A stretch of DNA of 64,000 nucleotides. Source: Kalmusia sp. IMI 367209 (Eukaryota; Ascomycota; Dothideomycetes; Pleosporales; Didymosphaeriaceae). The position numbers and the translations under genes are program-made. The stretch is from assembly GCA_027946365.1 (NCBI GenBank), contig JAPEUQ010000015.1, positions 496,001 to 560,000 on the forward strand. The letters are read 5' to 3'. Shown piece by piece: positions 57,408-64,000 of the stretch. Under the pieces are notes generated by a model. That model was not told where the DNA came from and did no database searches. It saw only the letters and a list, made by a program, of their open reading frames with translations. The first letter of the stretch is position 1; each line of letters opens with the position of its first letter.

Positions 57408-58962
57408 CTAATGGGCGGTCAATTTGAGCATATTGGCGACTTCTCTGGCACTTCCCCATTGCTCCTCACCGAAAGGTGGGCCGTCATCCGCTCCATTACC
57501 GAAGGCGATACGCTTTTCTGGATGTCCGGTCTGCCTCCAAGCCATGTATATACTACCTCCACCATCTAAGTTGGAGACGGTGCTTGCAGAGCTGACTGAG
57601 GCTCCGGTTGGACCAAATCCCTTTAGTACCTCGTCAATGAGCGTCCTCAACTGGTTTGTATCCACACCATCAGTCTTACGATTCACTGAAGCGAGTGTGA
57701 ACATCCATATGTCGCCATGCACCATAGCGATAGCAAGACGTTCGTTGCTCTGACTTGCGTGGACAAGACTGCCTGTCCCTTGGTTCTCTTTATTCCAAAC
57801 GAATTCAGGTGCATGTAAATTCGTCTCGTGTTTGAGATTTGGGCCGGCATGCAGAAATTCGCCGTTCTTCTCGATTTTCGTGTAGTACTGCGCATATTTG
57901 GCAGGAATCGGCCTAAAGTTGGGAATGAAACTTGTTTCGCCGACTGGCAATCGCTGAGTCACGTCCGACATCATTCTGAAGAAACCGCCATTGGTGATGA
58001 GGTATGAACCCGTTGAGTGGTAATCTGCGGGAGAAATGGCTTTCTCTTTGTCACCTACGACTTCCATTTTACCGTTGTGCAATCTGACGGCGTCGAGTTT
58101 AGAAGCCTTGGGCATATGTTGCAGGATCGTCCGAGCTTTGTGTTTCTTTGGAAGCTCAGTCTTCCAGTGTTCATCTTTGTGAGTGAAGCTGAACCATTCC
58201 ACTTTCTTTGCTTGAAGTTCTTCTTTCTGGTAGTAAGCGTTGCCGCACTCGTCGTCCTCGTCGTCACTTCCCTTAGCTGAGCCTGCTTTGGAACCTGTAG
58301 GCGATCGTGAGAAGATTGCTCGGGACAGAACCTCCGGAAAGTAGTCCTCCACAACATCTCGGACAGTCTTCTTGCCCCCCGTCTTGCCCGTCTTGCCCTT
58401 CTTCCCCTTCTGCCCGGGCATCGGGCAAGACTTTGGCTTCTTCGTCTTCTTCGTCTTCTTGGTCTTTTTTGTCTTTTTCGTCTTTTTGGTCTTCTTCGCC
58501 TTCGGCTTCTTCGTCTTCTTCGTCTTTGGCTTAGGGCTCGACTTTTTAGCCGACTTGCTCCTCCCTCCACGACGGGCCTCTAGGCGGTGGTGTCCTTCAT
58601 CAGAAGAAGCCACCACGGAGACTTCATATACGACTCCTGAGGTTTGAAGCACACCGCCATAAACACCCTTAGAATCACTGCACTGATCGATGATGTTTTG
58701 GAATCCATCAGCACAGTCTCCAATGTTGTTTAGAGAAGTACTAAGGTGGGGAAATGGTCAGGGAAACCGGCCCGCAGGTCTTAGTGAACGAGGCTGCATT
58801 TGATCCAGAAGCGCAGATGTCCTCAATGCAGCTACCAGCATCAGGCAGAGTGCTGTTGATTCCGGCGTCAGGCTTGGGGTCGCAGACGACATTGTTAATC
58901 GGTGCTCCGGAAGCACCGATGGTAAATATAGCCCCCAGGGCAGGGAGCAAGAAGCGCCTCAT
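57408..58962 (-). CDS. Secreted phosphodiester-glycosidase-like protein with lysine-rich repeat; one apparent frameshift
   Basis: About 517 residues. ATG 58962 opens a signal peptide (MRRFLLPALGAIFTIGASGA) and a Cys-containing head (VVCDPKPDAG, CIEDICASGS, TCGPVSLTIS). The frame then shifts by one base near 58745-58750, in a CCCC run, into STSLNNIGDCADGFQNIIDQC and GGVLQTSGVVYEV. Next comes a stretch of (KTK)n-type lysine repeats, then a collagen-like GQKGKKGKTGKTGG patch. The C-terminal domain (about 270-517) has LITNGGFFRM, SNERLAIAMVHGDIWMFTLA and SNLDGGGSIYMAWR, matching the NAGPA/phosphodiester glycosidase family, whose members cleave sugar-phosphate diesters. If one C is removed the sum is divisible by three. 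No splice pair explains the shift. Function outside the cell or at the wall is inference. Confidence 0.72.
58432..58530. repeat. Lysine-codon microsatellite (CTTCGTCTT type)
   Basis: Imperfect tandem CTTCTTCGT/CTTTTTGGT units on the plus strand encode the KTKK repeats of the secreted protein on the minus strand. Such coding microsatellites vary readily in copy number. Confidence 0.85.
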
Positions 58963-59340
58963 GACTCGAAAGAATCCGGCTAAGCGAGTGTAAGGGGTCT
59001 TACTAAATGAATGTAATTGGTCGGTATAATGAACGACTGAAGGGAAAAAAAGAGTGTGGCTGTATCGAACAGAAAGGCGAAGGAAAGGAAAGTAAGCTGC
59101 TGAATGAAGAATGAATTGTCTGCAGGGCGTAACGCTCGAGTCTTATATGTGGCACAGTCCTATACCATCGAATCAATTCGCAACCATCGATAGATCTTGT
59201 CATCCGGACTCAACGCTCGTTCGGACTCAACGCTCGTTCGGACAACGTATCGCCATATTTCGTTAATTTCGGGCATAGGAAACAGACGCGACTGGCGACA
59301 ATCCTCGAAATAGTGTATCGTTTATAATCGAAACATGTTT
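58963..59340. other. Intergenic
   Basis: Promoter of the secreted glycosidase-like gene (minus strand) and 3' flank of the next small gene. Contains a short tandem repeat at 59205-59238. Confidence 0.5.
59205..59238. repeat. Two-copy 17-bp tandem repeat
   Basis: CGGACTCAACGCTCGTT is repeated exactly at 59205-59221 and 59222-59238, followed by a third partial copy (CGGAC). Each unit carries a CGG triplet, so it could bind a Zn2Cys6 factor; this is speculation. Confidence 0.9.
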
Positions 59341-59799
59341 TCATTGGCCGAGCATGCCCATGGGATCTGGACGCCACTCAGCCGGACTATGCATCTGCTC
59401 TAGTACGCTCTTGAAGAATTCCTCATTATGGATGTGGAAGTGGTATACATCCTGCACAGTTAATTAGACGAGCCTGTGACATTCGGGGTTTGTGTTCGGA
59501 CTACCTGTGGGGGGCGTGGTAATACCTAGGTAGGAACAGTCCAGGAACTGCTGACTGAGAGCTAGCCTACAAATGTACATGCGAACAGCTCACATCAGAC
59601 CGGGAAACGCCTTCGCGGAATTGCATCCGGAACCAAGGATGCTTGCATCTCGCTAATCGTTTCAGCCACTGGGGAACGTATGAGGTAGGCTGTGCCAAGT
59701 TATGCACAGGACATAAGCCTCCTAAAATACCCAGAATGTAACGTCGCGCTTGGCAATGTCTCCGACGTTACGGTTTGTGGCCCCCACAAAAAACGTCAT
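59341..59799 (-). CDS. Small three-exon protein of unknown function (91 residues)
   Basis: Found by splicing. Exons 59731-59799, 59594-59689 and 59341-59451; introns 59690-59730 (41 nt, at the short limit) and 59452-59593 (142 nt). All sites are GT-AG, all junctions are phase 0, and there is a proper ATG and stop. The protein starts MTFFVGATNRNVGDIAKRD and continues with SYVPQWLKRLARCKHPWF, a basic amphipathic segment. It ends with YHFHIHNEEFFKSVLEQMH and PAEWRPDPMGMLGQ. It is rich in Trp, His and Arg and has no signal peptide. The basic N-terminal half could suit a mitochondrial protein, but I recognise no family. It is divergent from the 2EXR gene, 91 bp apart. Confidence 0.6.
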
Positions 59800-59890
59800 T
59801 GTGCCACTCCATCGCCTGATCGTAGATATTATGGGCTCGCTATGCTGTGAAGGCAAGCTTTCTCCCTCTTTCAACTTTTGCGCTTGCAAC

Positions 59891-61046
59891 ATGTCATCAA
59901 CGTCTCCGTTTCCGCAGTTGCCGCAAGAGCTGCGAGATATGGTATGGCAAGCGGCGGCTCCTGTTCAATATCAACAGGTGAGTATTTCATCATCTACACA
60001 AGTGACACCTGTATTAGGATTGCCATTAAATGTTATGTAGGTCGCTGGTAGCCAGCCAATATCCTGCGCCACCGGTTGCGCCGAGCGTTTGCGACAGGCG
60101 TTTGTTGGCTACAATAACTTGCCGGAAGGTACAGAGATACAGCCTCTTAGGATATACGTCCATGACTCCGGAGATAAGTTACGACTCGGTATAAACGAGT
60201 TTCAGACATTTATCAACCGCCTTCCTACGGCATCCGTCCATACCGAGGCACGCTCTCATACTACCGATTTCTGCCGCGATGAATTGAAGCTGGTGAATCT
60301 ACTCTACTACATGGATACACCCGACGAGCCAAGCGATATTGGAGATGTAATTACAGAACCTATCTCCTTCCAGCCACCAACGGTCATGGTTAGCAATGCC
60401 TATAGAAATTACCATGGCCCTAAAGGCTTTAAATCTGCAGAGCATCTTGTGGATATCCTTCATCGCGTCTTTGGCAGTGGCGTCGAGCGAATTATCTTCA
60501 ACTCTCAAGTTGAGAGTATGAATACTATGGAAGAAATCTATTGGCCAAATACCGCAAAGATGGAGTCGCTGGAAGATATGTAAGTACTCAACACATGGCG
60601 ATCGGCCTACTGAAAATCCGGGTTTTCCTGTTTATGCCAGCCATAGTGGCATTACTACACATGTACGCACTCTCGCTAACACATACACACGCAGAAGAGT
60701 CACTTTCGCTGGTGATCATAAACACGATGAACCGGCTTTATTTCTAACCGCACAAAGCACTGCGCACAATACAGACCGAGACATGGACCCGCGTGGATTT
60801 GATCAAAGTCAAGTTGCCTCGCATCTACTAAGGTTTCGTGAGGTTTTCGATGCTGCTGCGCAGAAGTTACCACAATTACAGAGTATCGAGCTACAACTAC
60901 ACACCTATAGCTGGGGCGAACCGTTGCCGACACGCATAAAGGCAACTAAGAAAAAAGGTGATGCCCTCTGGGTTAATTGGAGCGATGTGGAGATTGGGTT
61001 CAATCATAGATTCGCAGGGTTCGACGGGTTCTGCGAAAAGAAGTGA
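59891..61046 (+). CDS. 2EXR/F-box-like protein, three exons
   Basis: A 325-residue protein from exons 59891-59977, 60041-60579 and 60695-61046; introns of 63 and 115 nt. It begins MSSTSPFPQLPQELRDMVWQ, the FPxLPxELRxxIWxxA box of the fungal 2EXR domain, an F-box-related motif abundant in filamentous ascomycetes. The rest has no recognised domain but reads well (LRIYVHDSGDKLRLGINEFQ, EHLVDILHRVFGSGVERIIF, LPQLQSIELQLHTYSWGEPL). Members of this large family are mostly uncharacterised; some may recruit partners to SCF ligases. The first intron is 63 nt and in phase, but it contains stop codons, so splicing is needed. Confidence 0.78.
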
Positions 61047-61259
61047 ATAACTGAGGGTGGTTATGTTTGTATCATATGTATTTGACTCTGTAAACGTTTG
61101 CTACGACATCATTATATTCAATTGGCGCTTCCACGTGGATGCCTCTTCTGTGCCTTATATACTTAGTTCGTAGTCGCGATTAAAGTCCAGTGCTATTAGG
61201 GCGCATTGCTACCATTGTAGTAACCAAAAATAGCCTGTGAACTTGTAAATCGGACTTGT

Positions 61260-61870
61260 TCAGTGTCCTTTGGCTAGGTTTTCCTTTCTTTGGGTACCAA
61301 CGAATATATACTTCCAACTGGGACGAGCTCCGTCACTTCCCATCACTTGCCTTTAGTCTAGTCAGTGTAATACTTTAGCGCAGTTCGCACTACCCTAGTA
61401 TTGCCTTTAATTATCTTCACGATGTCGCCGTTGCGTAGCCTTTCGATCGGGAGCGTCTTCTCGGTACTCTTGTCGACATCTACTACTAGGACTCTTGTGT
61501 TTCCCGCACGTGCTTTTGAAGTTCTATACTAGCTCATGTTGGATGGCAGAGGCGGAGGCGGAGGAGCAGTACAGCCACCAGTCACTATATTATAGGACGG
61601 GAGGTCCAACAGCCTTGAAGGCGGGGGCGCTGGTAGTGAGTCGAGGAAATTATCGAGCACGTCGAGCTAGTCGCGAAATAGCTGGCTGTCCTTACCGTAG
61701 CGCTGTGTGCCCAAGTCCTTGAATGACAAGCACTTCTAGAACTGGTGTGTCATCAATAGGCTGGACAGGTAATGACAGCCCCATTTCTCCCAGATACTCT
61801 TTTCTTTCTTTGGTCCCACGACCGTTCGCAGCGCTAGCTCGACTTCGTTTGAGCACGCCTCGAACGGAGA
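61260..61870 (-). pseudogene. Relic of a VWA-Vint (hedgehog/intein-like) fungal protein
   Basis: One minus-strand frame reads continuously through five stops: TAG at 61736-61738, 61667-61669, 61529-61531 and 61358-61360, and TGA at 61343-61345. It preserves WEKWGCHYLSSLL, FKDLGTQRYGKDSQLF, LDNFLDSLPAPPPS and TLPIERLRNGDIV. This is the wording I associate with the C-terminal part of fungal VWA-Vint proteins, where a hedgehog/intein-like Vint domain begins just before the L-R-x-G-D motif. The cysteine expected at the start of that domain is not present. Constant frame with mostly CAG-to-TAG type stops points to point mutation rather than indels. Confidence 0.6.
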
Positions 61871-62324
61871 ATCATGGGAACTGATGCGACCAAAACATGC
61901 GCAAAACTGGCAATAAAACCAAAAATATGATTGATGGGAAAATTATGTGTTAGCTGAAGAGTGTTATGCTAATTAGATGTTGATGGAGGGCTGATTGAGT
62001 CGCAGCTCGCTACCAGATGTCTTCGCCAGGTCTACCCTGGGAGGCGCTGTTAGGATCGTATCCTACACCAAGCCCGCTGTTAAAGCATGGCGTTCTTCCC
62101 TAAGACGCGAAGCGAGGACAAATTACAGTGGAGAAAATTAGCCCATAGACCAGTGCGCGCTCACCGGCATCGAAATTGGCATACTTTTGCCGGTGCGATG
62201 CCATATTACCCTGTGACACCAGCACCACGAGACCTTCATGTGGGGACCGCAACTAGAGATACAAAATGGCAGGGTCGATTCGTAGTAGACTCTGTGATAC
62301 CCATTTGTGCACATAATACTCATC
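61871..62324. other. Intergenic, promoter of the GH115 gene
   Basis: No gene was recognised. The frame 62087-62509 (plus) overlaps the GH115 start region in another frame and is a shadow. Confidence 0.5.
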
Positions 62325-64000
62325 ATGGAGCTACTCGCATATCTGGCCTCGCTCTTGCTCTTTCTCGTTGGCGTCCTAGCAATTGGTCAACCTGCAAGCA
62401 TCGGGTTTTCAGAGACAGCAGGCGGGCTGAAGCTTGCCGATGCAAGTTCAGCACCGACTATAGTAATCGACAGCAAAGACTGGACCGGCGTGACCCGCAC
62501 GGGCAATGACTTGGCCAACGATTTCGGGCTTGTGACAGGAACGAAAGCGAAAGTTGTATCAAGCACATCAGGGCTCACAAACACGCCTGTCATCATCGCC
62601 GGTATATAATTCTCTATCCTATTCATATCATATACCACAGCGATTTGTTCGAGTGGGCTCTGCTAACTTGCGCCCCTCCCTCTAGGTACAATCGGAAAGT
62701 CTTCACTCATTGATAGCCTAGTGTCCGCTGGAAAGATCGATGTCTCCCAATATCAAAGGCAAGTGGGAGTCTTTCACCTCTGCTGTAGTGGAGAAGCCCG
62801 TAGATGGGATCGACTCAGCTTTGGTACTCGCTGGTAGTGATAAACGCGGGACAATCTACGCCCTCTACGACGTCTCCGAACAGATAGGTGTCTCCCCCTG
62901 GTATTGGTGGGCAGACGTTCCTCCCAAGAAACACACACTAATCTACGCGCTTCCGAAGACCAAGACGCAAGGTCCTCCGTCTATAAAATATAGAGGGCTC
63001 TTCATCAATGACGAGCAGCCTGCACTCACAAATTGGGTAAATGCCAATTATGGAGGAAAGTACGACAGTCGCTTCCATACCAAAGTCTTCGAACTTCTCC
63101 TTCGCCTGCGCGCAAACTACTTCTGGCCTGCCATGTGGGCATCTAAGTTCCACGTCGACGATAGCAAGAACGGACCGCTCGCGGATGAGATGGGCATCGT
63201 AATGGGGACAAGTCATACGGAGCCTATGGCACGCGCAGATAAAGAGAAGGTAAAACCTTGGGATTGGAAGAGTAATCAAGCCAATTTGAAGAAGTATATG
63301 CAAGATGGAGCGACAAGGTCCAAAAATTGGGAGGTCGTATGGACGCTGGGAATGCGTGGTGACGGTGACACCGCGAGTCCGACGCTAGACGCGAAGACAC
63401 TTGTAGACGTCTTCACAGCCCAACAAAGTATTCTAAAAAAGTACTTTAGACGTATCGAGCCTAAGTACTGTACCGCAGATGTGGTGTGTGTATAAGGAGG
63501 TTGGAGGATACTATCAAGCTGGGATGAAAGTTCCTGAAGACATAACGATTTTGTGGAGCGATGATAACAGCGGCAACATACAACGCCTTCCCATACCAAG
63601 CGAAGCATCTAGGATCGGCAATGCAGGCGTGTACTACCACTTCGACTACGTAGGCGACCCTCGAAATTATAAGTGGATCAACACTATCCAACTCTCGAAG
63701 ACGTGGCAACAGATGCACCTCGCGCATCAGAAGAACGCAACACAGATCTGGATTGTGAATATTGGTGACCTTAAGCCTCTCGAAATCCCTATCTCTCATT
63801 TCTTGGACATGGCATACGACATGTCCAACTTCATGACTCCTGATAGTACAGACAAATGGCTTGAAGCCTGGGCTACTCGAGAGTTTGGCAATGGGGTTGC
63901 AAAAGGAACCGCGGAAGTGATGGCCACGTACGGGAAACTAATAGTGAGAAGGAAGTATGAGTTGCTCAATATGTCGCCATTTCTTTACTCGACAACCAAC
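62325..64000 (+). CDS. GH115 xylan alpha-1,2-glucuronidase, partial, with two apparent frameshifts
   Basis: N-terminal and central part of a secreted GH115 enzyme that removes (methyl)glucuronic acid from xylan. ATG 62325 starts a signal peptide (MELLAYLASLLLFLVGVLA). Exon 1 ends at 62601, and an 84-nt intron leads to exon 2 at 62686. Family motifs: TIGKSSLIDSLVSAGKIDVS, GSDKRGTIYALYDVSEQIGVSPWYWWADVP, YRGLFINDEQPALTNWV, ANYFWPAMW, GIVMGTSHTEPM and MWCVYKEVGGYY, ILWSDDNSGN. Two single-base shifts interrupt it: in CCC at 62746-62748 and in an A6 run at 63435-63440. Removing one base from each restores an uninterrupted frame to the window edge. The gene continues beyond 64000. Either an assembly problem or an early pseudogene. 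Confidence 0.82.

Noticed and set aside
58055..58570. 171-codon Arg-rich minus-strand frame
   Set aside because: Shifted reading of the lysine-codon microsatellite in the glycosidase-like gene.

Overview
The window is nuclear DNA from a filamentous ascomycete (Pezizomycotina). Genes are broken by short GT-AG introns (about 41-142 nt, most 47-63 nt). Typical families are present: Zn2Cys6 regulators, HET-domain and NACHT/ankyrin proteins, RTA1-like transporters, GH115 and GH106-like secreted enzymes, and housekeeping BMS1. The overall repertoire looks Dothideomycete-like, but that is an impression and not a computed placement. No rRNA, tRNA, CRISPR or intact transposon was recognised.

Layout. 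0-7.3 kb: partial RTA1-like membrane protein, a Zn2Cys6 regulator divergent from a secreted GH106-like enzyme, and a 97-residue protein with a VIM-type p97-binding motif. 7.9-19 kb: a gene-poor stretch with a decayed F-box-like gene, two intronless secreted proteins (one bacterial-looking, one MRJP/yellow-type propeller) and a decayed HET gene. 19-23 kb: a 1,372-residue helical-repeat/HET protein. 23.6-34.4 kb: a P-loop kinase, then a probable sugar/polyol locus made of a zinc polyol dehydrogenase, two short-chain dehydrogenases, an MFS sugar transporter and a Gal4-like regulator. 34.8-44.2 kb: an orphan four-exon gene, relics of an alpha/beta hydrolase and an oligopeptide transporter, and an intact alpha/beta hydrolase. 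45-49 kb: a five-exon fungal NLR (lipase-like + NACHT + ankyrin). 49.9-55.8 kb: housekeeping block with a PBI2-type protease B inhibitor, BMS1 and a mitochondrial PDK/BCKDK-type kinase. 57.4-64 kb: a secreted phosphodiester-glycosidase-like protein with a lysine-rich repeat, a 91-residue three-exon gene, a 2EXR/F-box-like gene, a decayed VWA-Vint relic and a GH115 glucuronidase cut by the window edge.

Main points for a second look: (1) the 24.8-34.4 kb dehydrogenase-transporter-regulator locus with palindromes in its central promoter; (2) an NLR, an intact HET gene and a HET relic within about 32 kb; (3) relics with in-frame TAG/TGA codons that suggest C-to-T mutation; (4) five apparent +1 frameshifts in four otherwise well preserved genes, each in or beside a single-base run, which may be assembly errors; (5) small spliced genes (6944-7289, 49918-50241, 59341-59799) that single-frame ORF reading misses.

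All gene models were made by hand from reading frames and splice signals. Family names come from recognised motifs, with no database search.
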